In this document: positions 52,548 to 63,108 of the stretch, in pieces | How the letters are laid out: each line of letters opens with the position of its first letter | Position numbering within the stretch: the stretch's first letter is position 1 | NCBI RefSeq assembly: GCF_946480305.1 | Contig: NZ_CAMLJQ010000007.1 | Span: 1 to 64,000 of the forward strand | Direction: 5' to 3' | Source of the DNA: an uncultured Caldimonas sp. | GTDB lineage: Bacteria > Pseudomonadota > Gammaproteobacteria > Burkholderiales > Burkholderiaceae | DNA: 64,000 nucleotides | Program-made: the position numbers and the translations under genes | Notes under the pieces: model-generated | Databases searched by the model: none | Seen by the model: only the letters and a program-made list of their open reading frames with translations | Told to the model about the DNA's origin: nothing

Positions 52548-53426
52548 ATGCAGTCGCGCTTTCGCCACGTCGCATTGATCGGCAAATACCAGGCTCACGG
52601 CATCGAGCCGGTGCTGGAGGACATCGCCCAGTTCGTCCTGCGGCAGGGGGCCGACGTGACGCTGGAGCACGACACGGCACTGAACACCGGCCTCACCGGC
52701 TACCCGACGCTCGACGTTGCCGGCATCGGCGCGGCGTGCGATCTGGCGATCGTGGTCGGTGGCGACGGCACCATGCTTCACATTGCCCGCGAGCTGGCCC
52801 GGTACGGTGTGCCGCTGATCGGCATCAACCAGGGGCGGCTGGGGTTCATCACCGATGTACCGGTGAACGACGTGCACGGCGCGCTCGGCCCCATGCTGCG
52901 TGGTGACTACGAGGAAGAACACCGCTCCATGCTCGAAGGGCAGGTGGTGCGCGATGGCGAGGTGATCTTCGACGGCTTCGCGATGAACGACGTGGTCGTC
53001 AGCCGCGGGGCCACTGCGAGCATGGTGGAACTGCGCGTCGACGTGGCGGAGCAGTTCATGGCGAATTTGCGCGCCGACGGGCTCATCGTGGCCTCGCCGA
53101 CCGGCTCCACGGCTTATGCACTATCGGCCGGGGGGCCCATCCTGCATCCGGGCATCAAGGGGTGGGTGCTGGTGCCGATCGCGCCGCACACGCTGTCGAA
53201 CCGGCCGATCGTGCTGCCCGATGCGAGCGAAGTGATGGTCGAGATCGTCGCCGGGCGCGACGCGAGCGTGAACTTCGACATGCAAAGTCTGGCGAGCCTG
53301 TTGCACGGCGACCGCATCCGCGTGCAGCGCTCGGCGCACCAGGTACGCTTTCTGCACCCGCGCGGCTGGAGCTACTACGCCACGCTGCGCAAGAAACTTC
53401 ATTGGAACGAGGGAGTGGGGGCCTGA
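52548..53426 (+). CDS. nadK: NAD kinase
   Basis: A 292-residue kinase that phosphorylates NAD to NADP. The catalytic GGDGTML motif is at residues 71-77, followed by the NE/D-type motif [12 protein letters not shown] and [17 protein letters not shown]. Length is normal. ATG 52548 is used because the family begins close to HVALIGKY. Its stop overlaps the recN start as TGATG. Confidence 0.97.
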   Translation: MQSRFRHVALIGKYQAHGIEPVLEDIAQFVLRQGADVTLEHDTALNTGLTGYPTLDVAGIGAACDLAIVVGGDGTMLHIARELARYGVPLIGINQGRLGFITDVPVNDVHGALGPMLRGDYEEEHRSMLEGQVVRDGEVIFDGFAMNDVVVSRGATASMVELRVDVAEQFMANLRADGLIVASPTGSTAYALSAGGPILHPGIKGWVLVPIAPHTLSNRPIVLPDASEVMVEIVAGRDASVNFDMQSLASLLHGDRIRVQRSAHQVRFLHPRGWSYYATLRKKLHWNEGVGA

Positions 53427-55120
53427 TGCTGCGCCGCATTGCCTTGCGCGATTTCGTGATCGTCAGCGAGCTCGATGTCGAGCTCGACACCGGCTTTTCC
53501 GTGCTGACCGGCGAAACCGGCGCCGGCAAGTCCATCCTGATCGACGCCTTGCAGCTTGCGCTCGGCAGCCGTGGGGACGCCGGTGTGGTGCGCGAAGGCG
53601 CGCAACGCACCGAGATCACGGTGGTGTTCGACAGCCCGCCCGTGCTGCAGGCCTGGCTCGAAGATGCCGGCTTCGACGCCGGTGACGAGTTGCTGCTGCG
53701 GCGGACGATCGATACCCAAGGCAAGAGCCGCGCCTGGATCAACGGCAGTGCCGCCACGGTCGCGCAGCTCAAGACGGTCGGCGAGCACCTCGTCGACATC
53801 CACGGCCAGCATGCCTGGCAAAGCCTCACGCGCAACGATTCGGTGCGTTCGCTGCTCGACGCTTACGCCGGCATCGACCTCAAGCCCCTGGCGGCTGCCT
53901 GGCACGGATGGCGCGAGGCTCAGCAACAGCTGGACGACGCCCGCTCGCGCCAGGCCGACCTGGAGCGCGAGCGTGAGCGGTTGACGTGGCAGATCACCGA
54001 GGTGGACAAGCTGGCCCCGGGCGTCGACGAGTGGGAAGAGTTGAATGCCGAGCACAAGCGCCTGAGCCATGCGCAGGCGCTGCTCGACGGCGTGCAGGGG
54101 GCCCTGGAAGCGGTCTCGGAGGCGGATGGCAGTGCCGACGAACTGACCGGCCGCGCCGTCGAGAGTCTGCAGACCGTGGCCGAGTACGACGAGTCGCTGG
54201 CCTCGGTGATCGAAGTGCTGCAAGCGGTGCAGGCGCAACTGCAGGACGCGTCGCACAGCCTGCACGGCTACCTGCGTCATGCCGAACTCGACCCCGAGCG
54301 CTTGCAGGAGCTTGATGAACGGCTCTCGGCCTGGGTGAGCCTCTCGCGCCGCTACCGCCGCACGCCGGAAGAACTGCCGGCGCTGCTCGAGAGCTGGAAG
54401 GATGAACTCCGCAAGCTCGATGCGGCGACCGATCTCGAGGCGCTGGAGCGCGCGGCCTCCGCGGCGCGCAAGCAATACGACGAGGCGGCGAAGCAGGTGT
54501 CGCAGGCACGCAAGCAGGCAGCCCCCAAGCTCGCCGCGACCGTCACCCAGGCGATGCAATCGCTCGGCATGGCGGGCGGGCGCTTCGACGTCGCGTTGTC
54601 GCGGCTCGATACACCGCAGTCGTTCGGCGTCGAAGCCGTGGAGTTCCTCGTGGCTGGCCACGAAGGGAGCACCCCGCGCGCGCTGGGCAAGGTGGCCTCC
54701 GGCGGTGAGCTGTCGCGCATTGCGTTGGCCATTGCCGTCACCACCAGCCGACTGGGCGAGGCCGGCACGCTGATCTTCGACGAAGTCGATTCGGGTGTGG
54801 GTGGCGCGGTGGCGGACACGGTCGGGCGCCTGATGAAGCAGCTGGGCGTCGACCGCCAGGTGCTGGCGGTCACGCACCTGCCGCAGGTGGCCGCCTGCGC
54901 CGATCATCATTTCGTGGTGAGCAAGGCCAGCCGTGGCGGCACGACGACGAGCGAGGTGCATCTCGTCACCGGCGAGCAGCGGGTGGCCGAAATCGCCCGC
55001 ATGCTCGGCGGGCAGCAGCTTTCCGGCACCAGCTTCGCCCATGCGGAGGAAATGCTGGCGACGGCGGTCGCTCCGGTTCCGAACACGGAGGCGCCCGCGC
55101 GGGGGCGCAAGCGTTCATGA
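53426..55120 (+). CDS. recN: DNA repair protein RecN
   Basis: A 564-residue SMC-like ATPase for double-strand-break repair. Walker A is GETGAGKS (29-36). Two coiled-coil arms with many Glu, Arg and Gln residues occupy about 160-370, and the C-terminal part holds the signature [13 protein letters not shown] and Walker [14 protein letters not shown]. Start codon overlaps the nadK stop, and its own stop overlaps rapZ, so nadK-recN-rapZ and the next gene form one coupled operon. Confidence 0.97.
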   Translation: MLRRIALRDFVIVSELDVELDTGFSVLTGETGAGKSILIDALQLALGSRGDAGVVREGAQRTEITVVFDSPPVLQAWLEDAGFDAGDELLLRRTIDTQGKSRAWINGSAATVAQLKTVGEHLVDIHGQHAWQSLTRNDSVRSLLDAYAGIDLKPLAAAWHGWREAQQQLDDARSRQADLERERERLTWQITEVDKLAPGVDEWEELNAEHKRLSHAQALLDGVQGALEAVSEADGSADELTGRAVESLQTVAEYDESLASVIEVLQAVQAQLQDASHSLHGYLRHAELDPERLQELDERLSAWVSLSRRYRRTPEELPALLESWKDELRKLDAATDLEALERAASAARKQYDEAAKQVSQARKQAAPKLAATVTQAMQSLGMAGGRFDVALSRLDTPQSFGVEAVEFLVAGHEGSTPRALGKVASGGELSRIALAIAVTTSRLGEAGTLIFDEVDSGVGGAVADTVGRLMKQLGVDRQVLAVTHLPQVAACADHHFVVSKASRGGTTTSEVHLVTGEQRVAEIARMLGGQQLSGTSFAHAEEMLATAVAPVPNTEAPARGRKRS

Positions 55121-56025
55121 GCGATGCGGGCCCTCAGGCGAACACGCTGCGCGAGGTCGTGCTGATCACCGGCATCTCCGGTTCGGGCAAATCGGTGGCG
55201 CTGCACGCGCTGGAGGACGCCGGCTACTTCTGCGTCGACAACCTGCCGCCCGAACTGATCGAAAGCTTCGTCACGCTCGAACATTCGCGTTTCACGCCGC
55301 GGGTGGCGATCGCGGCCGACGTGCGCAGCGCGCGCTCGTTGCCGCACCTGCTGCCTGCGATGGCCAAGCTGCGCGACGGCGGGGTCACCGTGCGCTCGGT
55401 GTTCCTCGACGCATCAACCGACACGCTGGTGCGCCGTTTCTCGGAAACGCGCAGGCGGCACCCGCTGTCGGACGGCGCCAGCGAGCAGGGGGACGCGCAC
55501 CACGCGCTGATCGAGGCGATCGAACTGGAACGCGAGCTGCTGTCCGATCTGCGGCAAACCTCCACGGTGGTCGACACCAGCGAGTTGCGGCCGGCGCAGT
55601 TGCGCAGCTGGATCAAGAACGTCGTGCAGGCGCCGGCGGCCAAGCTGACGCTGGTGTTCGAGTCGTTCGCCTTCAAGCACGGCGTGCCACTCGATGCCGA
55701 CTATGTGTTCGACGTGCGCGTGCTGCCCAACCCGTACTACATCCGCGAACTCCGTCCGCAGACGGGCCGCGACGCCGACGTGATCGACTACCTTGCAGCC
55801 CAGCCGGAAGTGCCCGAAATGGTGGCGCAGATCGAGGCTTTCATTCGCCGCTGGCTGCCGGCTTTCGAGCAGGACCAGCGCAACTACCTCACCGTGGCCA
55901 TCGGGTGCACCGGGGGGCAGCATCGCTCCGTGTATTGCGTCGAACAATTGGCCAAGCGCTTCGAGGCCCATGGCACCACCCTGATACGCCATCGCGAGCT
56001 CGACGCGCGCGATGCCACTGCATGA
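55117..56025 (+). CDS. rapZ: RNase adapter protein RapZ
   Basis: A 302-residue P-loop protein with Walker A GISGSGKS (19-26), [16 protein letters not shown] and the C-terminal domain motif [20 protein letters not shown]. In E. coli RapZ guides RNase E to GlmZ to tune GlmS and so glucosamine-6-phosphate. Here it is coupled by ATGA overlaps both to recN and to the LON-domain gene rather than sitting with the usual ptsN/hprK genes. Confidence 0.96.
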   Translation: MSDAGPQANTLREVVLITGISGSGKSVALHALEDAGYFCVDNLPPELIESFVTLEHSRFTPRVAIAADVRSARSLPHLLPAMAKLRDGGVTVRSVFLDASTDTLVRRFSETRRRHPLSDGASEQGDAHHALIEAIELERELLSDLRQTSTVVDTSELRPAQLRSWIKNVVQAPAAKLTLVFESFAFKHGVPLDADYVFDVRVLPNPYYIRELRPQTGRDADVIDYLAAQPEVPEMVAQIEAFIRRWLPAFEQDQRNYLTVAIGCTGGQHRSVYCVEQLAKRFEAHGTTLIRHRELDARDATA

Positions 56026-56645
56026 GCATTTCCGCAGATCCCTCTTTCCTCCCGCTGTTTCCGCTGCAGTCCGTGCTGTTCCCTGAAGGCCTGTTGAGCC
56101 TGAAGGTGTTCGAAGCCCGCTATCTGGACCTGGTCGGCGACTGCTTGCGCGAGGGCAGGCCTTTCGGCGTGGTGGCGCTCAAGCGCGGGACGGAAGTCAA
56201 GCGCGAGGGCGAGCCGGTCGAGTTCGAGGCGGTCGGGTGCGTGGCGGAACTGCTCGATGTCGACAGCGCGCAACCCGGCATCCTGCAGGTGCGTTGCCGC
56301 GGCGCCCGGCGTTTTGCCGTGCTCGGCAGCACGCAGGCAGCGAACGGCCTGTGGACCGCCGAGGTGGAACTCATCGAACCGGACGACGCCCTGCTGCCGA
56401 CCGAGGACCTGCTGGGTTCAGCCAAGGGCCTCGCGAACGCGATCCAGGTGATGAAGCGGCGCAATCAAACGCCCTTCCTCGAGCCATATCGTTTCGAAGA
56501 CGCTGGCTGGATCGCCAACCGCTGGTGCGAGATCCTGCCGATTCCGCTCGCGGCGCGGCAGAAGCTGATGGAGTTGCGGGACCCCCTCGTGCGTCTGCAA
56601 CTGGTCGACCAGTTCCTGCGGCAAAAGGGCATCCTGCAGGACTGA
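56022..56645 (+). CDS. LON substrate-binding-domain protein
   Basis: A 207-residue protein consisting only of the Lon N-terminal (LAN) domain: [20 protein letters not shown] at residues 9-28 and [20 protein letters not shown] after it. There is no AAA or protease domain, so it is not Lon itself. Standalone members are common and of unknown role, perhaps substrate recognition. It is translationally coupled to rapZ and converges with mutY 13 bp away. Confidence 0.92.
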   Translation: MSISADPSFLPLFPLQSVLFPEGLLSLKVFEARYLDLVGDCLREGRPFGVVALKRGTEVKREGEPVEFEAVGCVAELLDVDSAQPGILQVRCRGARRFAVLGSTQAANGLWTAEVELIEPDDALLPTEDLLGSAKGLANAIQVMKRRNQTPFLEPYRFEDAGWIANRWCEILPIPLAARQKLMELRDPLVRLQLVDQFLRQKGILQD

Positions 56646-56658
56646 GGGCCGCGGCTGT

Positions 56659-57705
56659 TCAACGCCTCGCGAGCAGCTTGCGCAACGGCGCCGGCAAGCC
56701 CAGTTCGGGCAGTCGTTCGTAGCGCACCCACTGGCCGCCGTGCCAGCGAGGCGCGTTGTCGAGCGACAGTTTCACCGGATGCAGCACCCAGTCGAAATGC
56801 GTCAGCGCGTGCGCGATGGTGGGTTGGGCAACGGCCACGCCGCCGAGTCCCTTTGCTGCATCTTCGAGGGCTTGCTGGGACTCGAATTCCGGCAGGCTGA
56901 ACAGCCCCGCCCAGACGCCGGTCTCGGGCCGTTGCGTGAGCCACACGGCGTCTTCGTGTTCCGCCCACAACCACCAGTTCTCCCGGCGCGACCGTTTGAG
57001 CTTGCGCGTCTTGACCGGATAGGCTTCGGGCTTGCCCTCGGCGCTTGCGGCGCACAGCGGTTGGGCCGGGCACAACAGGCAACTCGGCGAACGGGCCAGG
57101 CAGACAGTGGCGCCCAGGTCCATCAGGCCCTGCGTGTACGACTCGATGCCTTCTGCCGGCAGCAACGCTTCGGCCAGTGCCCACAGCTCGCGCTCGTGCT
57201 TGCCTGACGCGAGGTCGCTGCCATACCCGAGCACGCGCGTCAGCACACGCTTCACATTGCCGTCGAGGATCGCGGCCCGTTCGCCAAAGCAGAAGGCGGC
57301 GATGGCGGCAGCGGTGGAGCGGCCGATGCCCGGCAGCTGCTCCAGCTCGGCCGCCGTGCGCGGGAAGCTGCCGCCGTGCTCGTCACGCACTGCCTGGGCG
57401 CAGCGGTGCAGGTTGCGCGCCCGGCTGTAGTAGCCGAGGCCGCTCCATGCCGCCAGCACGTGGTCGAGGGGTGCATCTGCGAGTGCAAGCACGTCGGGGA
57501 AGCGCTGCAGAAACCGGTCGTAGTAGCCGAGTACCGTGCTGACCTGCGTCTGCTGCAACATGATTTCGGACAGCCACACGCGGTACGGGTCGCGTGTCTG
57601 CTGCCAGGGCAGCCGGTGCCGGCCATGGGTGCGTTGCCAGGCCACCACGCGTGGCCCGAACTCGGAAGGCAGGCGAACGGGAGCAGCCGTGCTCGTCTTC
57701 GGCAT
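56659..57705 (-). CDS. mutY: A/G-specific adenine glycosylase
   Basis: A 348-residue base-excision enzyme that removes A opposite 8-oxoG. The catalytic Glu is in WLSEIMLQQTQVSTVLGYYD, the HhH-Gly/Pro loop is LPGIGRSTAAAIAAF with catalytic Asp in ILDGNVKRVLTRV, and the Fe-S loop is CLARSPSCLLCPAQPLC. A C-terminal NUDIX-like domain recognises 8-oxoG. Start MPKTSTAAP at 57705. It lies with mutM (59861), its partner in the GO repair system, separated by the GTPase gene. Confidence 0.97.
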   Translation of the reverse strand: MPKTSTAAPVRLPSEFGPRVVAWQRTHGRHRLPWQQTRDPYRVWLSEIMLQQTQVSTVLGYYDRFLQRFPDVLALADAPLDHVLAAWSGLGYYSRARNLHRCAQAVRDEHGGSFPRTAAELEQLPGIGRSTAAAIAAFCFGERAAILDGNVKRVLTRVLGYGSDLASGKHERELWALAEALLPAEGIESYTQGLMDLGATVCLARSPSCLLCPAQPLCAASAEGKPEAYPVKTRKLKRSRRENWWLWAEHEDAVWLTQRPETGVWAGLFSLPEFESQQALEDAAKGLGGVAVAQPTIAHALTHFDWVLHPVKLSLDNAPRWHGGQWVRYERLPELGLPAPLRKLLARR

Positions 57706-57719
57706 CGACGGTGGGCGCT

Positions 57720-59705
57720 TCAGGCGCGGGCAGAAGCGACGCCGAGCGGCAATTCGATGGTCACCGAATCGATCCCGCTCATCGGCAGCGGGCCGGTCGC
57801 GGTGACTTCGATGCCCTCGATCAGCGTGGCGAGCCGTGCCTGCAACTGGCGCAGGCGCTCTTCCTGGGAGCCTACTTCCTGGATGCGCGACTCGAGTTCG
57901 TTGCTTGCGATCTGCACGCGTTCGAGCGACTCGCGCCGGCGCTTGAAGTTGCGCCGCCGTTCGCGCAGCTGCGAGTCGATCTGCGAGGAGGCGGTCTTGT
58001 TCCAGAGTTCGAGCTCGCTGCTGGCGCCCTCGAACACCACGCGCAGCTTCGACACCAGCATGCGGCGGAACTGCTCCATGAAGCGGCTCTGCGACAGCCG
58101 CAGCGCGTGCGACAGGCCCAGGTACTGCATGTAGTTGCGCTCGATCAGGTCCAGATCGGCGATGAAGCGCGACAGGTCGGCTGCCGGCGGCGCCTGCAGG
58201 CCGAAGCCGAACTCCGCATTCAGCTTGGTGAACGAGGCGCCGAGCATGTCGTGGATCTCGTGGCCCTTGACCTGTGCCTTCTTGAGGTGTTCGCGCAACT
58301 CGGCGCACATGTCGGCGAAGGTCCGCTTGACGCCGAAGTTCAGCACGGCCGAGCGCAGCTTTTCCTGCAGCACCTCGGTGTGCTGGCGCAGCACGTCGTT
58401 GCTGATGGTGAGCAGGGCGTCCTTCAGCATGCGCGTGTGCACCGAGCGCATCGCCTGCACGCGGGCGATGCATTGTTCGAACTCGGCGCTTTCGGCCTCG
58501 ACGCGCTTGAGCATGACGCCGACCATGCTGGAATTCTTGCCTCGCAGCCCGCGCAACTCGAGCAGCTGCTCGGCCAGCTGGCGGCGGCGGTCGTTCAGGC
58601 GCCGGCCGATCTGCGCGGTGATCTGTGCGGTGCCGTCGAGCACCACGCGCTCGAGCACTTCGCGGCGTTGCGGCAGCAGCTGGTGGCCGAGCGCGTCTTC
58701 GAGCGCGAGGATGCGGCTCGAGCGCAGCACGTCGGCGTCGCCGCTCACACGGCCCGCCAGCGCCTGCTTTGCAGAAATGGGGAACACCCGGTTCTCGGGA
58801 ATGTCGAGCGTCTGGGCCGTGTTGGCGCGCTGGCGCGCGATGTGGATCTCGACCTCGGCGCTGGGGCTCAGCGGGTCGGTCAGCGTGTCGATCTTGTTGA
58901 GCGCAACGTAGCGTGCCAGCGGCTGGCCGCACAAATGGTCGCGCCACATGGCGAGGTCCGACTTCGTCACGCCGGTGTCGGCCGCCAGGATGAAGACGGT
59001 CGCGTGTGCCGAAGGCAGCAGGCTCACTGTCAGCTCGGGCTCCGCGCCGATGGCGTTGAGGCCAGGAGTGTCCAGCACCACCAGGCCGCGCTTGAGCAGC
59101 GGATGGGGGTAGTTGATGATCGCGTGCCGCCACGCCGGCACTTCGATCAAGCCCGCCTCGTCACGGGGCGGGTTGTCTTCGGGGCGCTGGTCGTCCCAGA
59201 AGCCGAGGTCGCGGGCTGTTTCGAGCGGCACCTTCTTGGTCTGCATCACATGCAGCAGCGCCTCGGCGAGCAGGTCGGGGCGCTTGATGTTCAGCTCGAT
59301 CTGCTTCCACGCGCTGGGGTGGCCCCGCAGGTCGGCCAGCGAAGCACTGCCCAGGCGGGTGTCGATATCGAGCAGGCTCAGCGAGGGGGGCTCGTCCGCG
59401 TCGTAGCTCAGTTCCACCGGACACATCGTGGTGCGGCCCGGCGTGGCCGGCAGGATGCGCCGGCCGGTGTCGGCGAAGAAGATCGCGTTGATCAGCTCCG
59501 ACTTGCCGCGCGAGAACTCGGCCACGAAGGCGACCACGAGTTTTTCGCTGGACAGGCGCAAGGTCAGCGAATCGAGCAACTCCGAGGCGGGCTGGTCCAG
59601 CAGATCGTGGTCGAACAGGAAGCGCGACAGCTCGCCCAGCCGGGACTCCAGGTTGGCCCGCCACGCGCCGAGCGCATCGAGCTTGTTCGCAAAGGACGGC
59701 ACCAT
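57720..59705 (-). CDS. Dynamin-family GTPase
   Basis: A 661-residue bacterial dynamin-like protein. The GTPase P-loop is EFSRGKS (63-69), G3 is VLDTPGLNAIG, and G4 is NKID (ALNKIDTLTD). A long helical region follows (about 350-640) that would form the stalk/bundle, with repeated Arg/Glu-rich coiled coil near the end (RERRRNFKRRRESLERVQIA). No clear membrane-spanning segment is seen, so membrane contact would be peripheral. Role undetermined; bacterial relatives act in membrane remodelling or surveillance. It starts MVPSFANKLDAL and lies between the mutY and mutM genes, all on the minus strand. Confidence 0.9.
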   Translation of the reverse strand: MVPSFANKLDALGAWRANLESRLGELSRFLFDHDLLDQPASELLDSLTLRLSSEKLVVAFVAEFSRGKSELINAIFFADTGRRILPATPGRTTMCPVELSYDADEPPSLSLLDIDTRLGSASLADLRGHPSAWKQIELNIKRPDLLAEALLHVMQTKKVPLETARDLGFWDDQRPEDNPPRDEAGLIEVPAWRHAIINYPHPLLKRGLVVLDTPGLNAIGAEPELTVSLLPSAHATVFILAADTGVTKSDLAMWRDHLCGQPLARYVALNKIDTLTDPLSPSAEVEIHIARQRANTAQTLDIPENRVFPISAKQALAGRVSGDADVLRSSRILALEDALGHQLLPQRREVLERVVLDGTAQITAQIGRRLNDRRRQLAEQLLELRGLRGKNSSMVGVMLKRVEAESAEFEQCIARVQAMRSVHTRMLKDALLTISNDVLRQHTEVLQEKLRSAVLNFGVKRTFADMCAELREHLKKAQVKGHEIHDMLGASFTKLNAEFGFGLQAPPAADLSRFIADLDLIERNYMQYLGLSHALRLSQSRFMEQFRRMLVSKLRVVFEGASSELELWNKTASSQIDSQLRERRRNFKRRRESLERVQIASNELESRIQEVGSQEERLRQLQARLATLIEGIEVTATGPLPMSGIDSVTIELPLGVASARA

Positions 59706-59768
59706 GGAAACAGGGGCTGGGAAGCAGGGTGGGGACTGCGGCAATGGTAGCCCAATGCGACGCAAAGC

Positions 59769-59797
59769 AAGCCCGGGCGCGCCCTGGGGGCGGGCTT
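59769..59797 (-). terminator. Possible terminator downstream of mutM
   Basis: AAGCCCG (59769-59775) pairs with CGGGCTT (59791-59797) around a 15-base GC-rich loop in the 155-bp gap between mutM and the dynamin gene. There is no clear T-run, so this is a weak call. Confidence 0.35.
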
Positions 59798-59860
59798 CGC
59801 GTTGCGCCGTATTGCGCGTGCGCGACGCCTGTTACGGCCGGTCACTCCTGCCTGCGCGGG

Positions 59861-60676
59861 TCAGCGCCGCTGGCAGCCCGGGCAGAAGAAGGTGGAGCGT
59901 TGCCCCTGCTGGATCCGTCTGATGGGGGCGCTGCAGGCACGGCAGGGCTGCCCCTCGCGGTCGTAGACCTGGGTTTCGAGCTGGAAGTAGCCGCTTTGGC
60001 CGTCGGCATTGCGGAAGTCGCGCAACGTCGAGCCCCCGACCTTCAGGGCGCGCTCGAGCGTGGCGCGGATCGATTCGACCAGTTTCTGGCAGCGGACGAG
60101 GCTGATGCGCCCGGCGGCCGCGCGGGGGTCGATGCCGGCGCCGAACAACGCTTCCGAGGCGTAGATGTTGCCGACGCCGACGACGACGTCACCCGCCAGC
60201 AAGGCCTGCTTGATCGGCGTGCGCCGCCCGCGCAGGCGTGCGTGCAGGTAGCCCGCGGTGAAGGCGGCATCGAAGGGTTCGACCCCCAGGGTGCTGAGCA
60301 GCTTGCGCGCGGGGTCGGCGTCGAGGGCCGGCGACCACACCACGGCACCGAATCGCCGTGGGTCGTGCAGCCTCAGCAGGCCGCGGTCGGTCAGCAGGTC
60401 GAAGTGGTCGTGCACGCCAGGCGGCGGGGCATCAGGGGCGAAGCGCAACGAGCCGGACATGCCCAGGTGCAGCAGCAGTCCGCCTTCGTCGAGCGGCAGC
60501 CAAAGGTACTTGCCGCGGCGGGTGACCTCGCCGACCGTCTGACCGGTCAGGTGTTGCGGCTCGCACCCCAGGGGCCAGCGCAGCGGCTTGCCCAGGCGCA
60601 CCGACTGCACGCGGGCGCCGCGGATGCGCTCGGCAAAACTCAGGCGAGTGACTTCAACTTCCGGTAACTCGGGCAT
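59861..60676 (-). CDS. mutM: Formamidopyrimidine-DNA glycosylase
   Basis: A 271-residue glycosylase/AP-lyase for 8-oxoguanine. The N-terminal MPELPEVE supplies the catalytic Pro2 and Glu3, the H2TH region is [20 protein letters not shown], and the C-terminal zinc finger is [14 protein letters not shown] followed by FFCPGC. Length is normal. It acts with MutY, whose gene lies 2 kb away on the same strand. It is divergent from the TPR-lolB-ispE set. Confidence 0.98.
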   Translation of the reverse strand: MPELPEVEVTRLSFAERIRGARVQSVRLGKPLRWPLGCEPQHLTGQTVGEVTRRGKYLWLPLDEGGLLLHLGMSGSLRFAPDAPPPGVHDHFDLLTDRGLLRLHDPRRFGAVVWSPALDADPARKLLSTLGVEPFDAAFTAGYLHARLRGRRTPIKQALLAGDVVVGVGNIYASEALFGAGIDPRAAAGRISLVRCQKLVESIRATLERALKVGGSTLRDFRNADGQSGYFQLETQVYDREGQPCRACSAPIRRIQQGQRSTFFCPGCQRR

Positions 60677-60757
60677 GCGGGGAATTATCGGGCGCTCCGT
60701 AGAATCAGATCGCTATCCGGGCGCAGCGTCGCGTTCCGCAGAAACAGGAGTTTGTCC

Positions 60758-62560
60758 ATGCCGCTTGCCGCCCCTCCGATCCGCCCGCTGTTGCTGGCCG
60801 CCTGTCTGGCTGGTTCATGGGCGATCGTTCCGCAGGCTCGCGCCGCGGCAGACCCCGCCGGCATCGTGGCGAGCGAGCCGGTGGTGTCTTCAGATCTCGA
60901 CGCGCCGATGTTCTACCAACTGCTCATCGGCGAGATGGAGCTGCGGGCGGGCAACGCCGGCGCCGCCTACGAGATCCTGCTCGACGGTGCGCGCAAGACC
61001 GGCGACGAGCGACTGTTCCGCCGTGCCGTGGAGATCGCGCTGCAAGGGCGAGCCGGCGACCAGGCCCTGGCCGCCGCGCAGGCGTGGCGTACGTCGGTGC
61101 CCAGTTCGGTCGAGGCGCATCGCTACGCGGCCCAGTTGCTGGTGGGCCTGAACCGGGCCGCGGAAGCGCTCGATCCGTTGCGCGCGCTGCTTGCCAACAC
61201 CCCGGCGCCCGAGCGGCCCACCACGATCTCCCTGCTGCCCCGCTTCTTCGCCCGTGCGGCCGATCGCAAGACGGTGGCCGGCGTGCTCGAACAAGCTCTG
61301 CAACCCTACGCGACGATCCCCGAAACACGCCTGCCCACGCTGGTCGCGAACGGTCGCATGCGATTGCTGGCCGATGAACCGGAGCGTGCGCTTGCGCTTG
61401 TGCAGCAGGCGGCCCAGCTCGATGCATCGGCAGAGGGGCCGGCGTTGCTCGCGCTCGAACTGTTGCCCACGCAACCGGGTGCCGAGCAGATCGTGCAGGG
61501 CTACCTGCGCGCGCAACCCGAGGCCGCGGCCATCCGTCTGTCGTACGTGCGCGCGCTCGTCGGCTTGCAACGCTACCCCGAGGCAGTGGCTGAGCTCGAA
61601 CAGGCCACGCGGAACGACCCGAAGCTGGCGCCCGCATGGCTCAGCCTTGGTGCCTTGCGGCTCGAGCTCAAGCAACCGCGTGAGGCCGAGGCGGCACTCA
61701 AGCGCTACCTGGAGCTGAGCGCCACGCGAACCGAGCCTCCAGTTTCCGTGAGCGAGGAGGGCGGCATCGAGGTGGTGGCCGCGTCACCCGCCGAAGGCCT
61801 GACGCAGGCCTACCTGCTGCTCGCGCAGGCGGCCGAGGAGCAGCGCAACTTCACCGAGGCCGAACAATGGCTCGCCAAGATCGACAACGCCGACCGCGCC
61901 GTGACCGTGCAGGTGCGCCGCGCCGCGCTGCTGGCCAAGCAAGGCAAGGTGCGCGAGGCGCGGGAGCTGATCCGCAAGGTGCCCGAGCGCACGCCGCAGG
62001 ATGCCCGTGCCAAGCTGCTGGCCGAGTCGCAGCTGATGCGCGAGCTGAAGGACTGGGCCGAGTCGCACAAGGTGCTCGCCGAGGCCAACCAGCAATTCCC
62101 GGACGACGTCGATCTGCTCTACGAACAGGCCATGATGGCCGAGAAGCTGCACAAGCTCGACGAGATGGAGCGCCTGCTGCGCCGGGTCATCGAGCTGAAG
62201 CCGGACCACTTCCATGCCTACAACGCGCTCGGCTACACGCTCGCCGATCGCAACACCCGCCTCGAGGAGGCGCGGCAACTGGTGCAGAAGGCGCTCGAGC
62301 TGGCACCGAACGAACCCTTCATCATCGACAGCCTCGGCTGGATCGAATACCGCATGGGGCGCCGCGAGGAAGCGTTGCGCCATCTGCAGCGCGCCTTCCA
62401 GGCGCGACCCGATGCCGAGATTGCCGCGCATCTGGGTGAGGTGCTGTGGGTGCTCGGCCGGCAGGACGAGGCCCGCAAGGTGTGGCGCGAGGGGCGCTCG
62501 CGTGACGAGAGCAACGAAGTCCTGAAGGAAACGCTCTCGCGCCTGAAGGTGAGCCTGTGA
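60758..62560 (+). CDS. Exported tetratricopeptide-repeat protein
   Basis: A 600-residue protein with a signal peptide (about 1-30, ending ARAAA) and numerous TPR units, clearest in the C-terminal half (HFHAYNALGYTLADRNTRLE, then EEARQLVQKALELAPNEPFI, IDSLGWIEYRMGRREEALRH). ATG 60758 lies 7 bases from AGGAG (60746-60750); a TTG at 60752 is too close. It is coupled by GTGA overlap to lolB, so an envelope role, for instance supporting lipoprotein or outer-membrane assembly, is plausible. Function unproven. Confidence 0.92.
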   Translation: MPLAAPPIRPLLLAACLAGSWAIVPQARAAADPAGIVASEPVVSSDLDAPMFYQLLIGEMELRAGNAGAAYEILLDGARKTGDERLFRRAVEIALQGRAGDQALAAAQAWRTSVPSSVEAHRYAAQLLVGLNRAAEALDPLRALLANTPAPERPTTISLLPRFFARAADRKTVAGVLEQALQPYATIPETRLPTLVANGRMRLLADEPERALALVQQAAQLDASAEGPALLALELLPTQPGAEQIVQGYLRAQPEAAAIRLSYVRALVGLQRYPEAVAELEQATRNDPKLAPAWLSLGALRLELKQPREAEAALKRYLELSATRTEPPVSVSEEGGIEVVAASPAEGLTQAYLLLAQAAEEQRNFTEAEQWLAKIDNADRAVTVQVRRAALLAKQGKVREARELIRKVPERTPQDARAKLLAESQLMRELKDWAESHKVLAEANQQFPDDVDLLYEQAMMAEKLHKLDEMERLLRRVIELKPDHFHAYNALGYTLADRNTRLEEARQLVQKALELAPNEPFIIDSLGWIEYRMGRREEALRHLQRAFQARPDAEIAAHLGEVLWVLGRQDEARKVWREGRSRDESNEVLKETLSRLKVSL

Positions 62561-63102
62561 ATGCATGGCTCTGGAGGCGTGCGGTCCTTCTCGTGGGGGG
62601 CCTGGTGCTGGCCGGCTGCACCACGCTGAAGCCGGCGATCGAAGGTTTGGCGGTTGCGGCCTCGGGACGGTTGGCGATTCGCATCGATGCGATCGAGCCC
62701 GACGCCCAGGCACGTTCGTCGACGGCCTTCTTCGAGCTGCTCGGCCAGCCGGAGCGGGGCGAGCTGAGGCTCTCGAATTCCCTCGGTACCTTGCTCGCGG
62801 TGGCTTATTGGCAACCGGGCGAAGTGTGGCTGCGGGCCGAAGGCAAGACGCGCCGTTTCAACGATCTCGACGAACTCACGCGCGAGATGGTCGGCGAACC
62901 GCTGCCGGTGGCCGCCTTGTTCGACTGGTTGCAAGGGCGGCCCTGGGCCGGCGCCTCAAGCGAGCCGCTGCCGGACGGGGAAGCGGGCTTTGCCCAACTC
63001 GGCTGGCGCGTTCAGTTGGCACAAGCCGGTGAGGGTTTGATTTCGGCCGTGCGCCCGGCGCCGCCCACCGTGACGGTGCGAGCCCGCCTCGATCCCACCT
63101 GA
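62557..63102 (+). CDS. lolB: Outer-membrane lipoprotein LolB
   Basis: A 181-residue lipoprotein starting at GTG 62557 within the TPR gene stop. The signal ends at LAGC (Cys21). The body keeps the LolB pattern (ASGRLAIRI, FELLGQPERGELRLSNSLGT, FDWLQGRPWAGA). LolB receives lipoproteins from LolA and inserts them into the outer membrane. The order TPR-lolB-ispE is conserved in Burkholderiales. Confidence 0.93.
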   Translation: MNAWLWRRAVLLVGGLVLAGCTTLKPAIEGLAVAASGRLAIRIDAIEPDAQARSSTAFFELLGQPERGELRLSNSLGTLLAVAYWQPGEVWLRAEGKTRRFNDLDELTREMVGEPLPVAALFDWLQGRPWAGASSEPLPDGEAGFAQLGWRVQLAQAGEGLISAVRPAPPTVTVRARLDPT

Positions 63103-63108
63103 ATCTGC

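Noticed and set aside
57594..59750. Plus-strand open frame of about 718 codons over mutY and the GTPase gene
   Set aside because: It is a shadow of the minus-strand dynamin-like gene, whose G1, G3 and G4 motifs are intact.
60752..60757. TTG start for the TPR protein
   Set aside because: Only one base separates it from AGGAG; ATG 60758 is correctly spaced.
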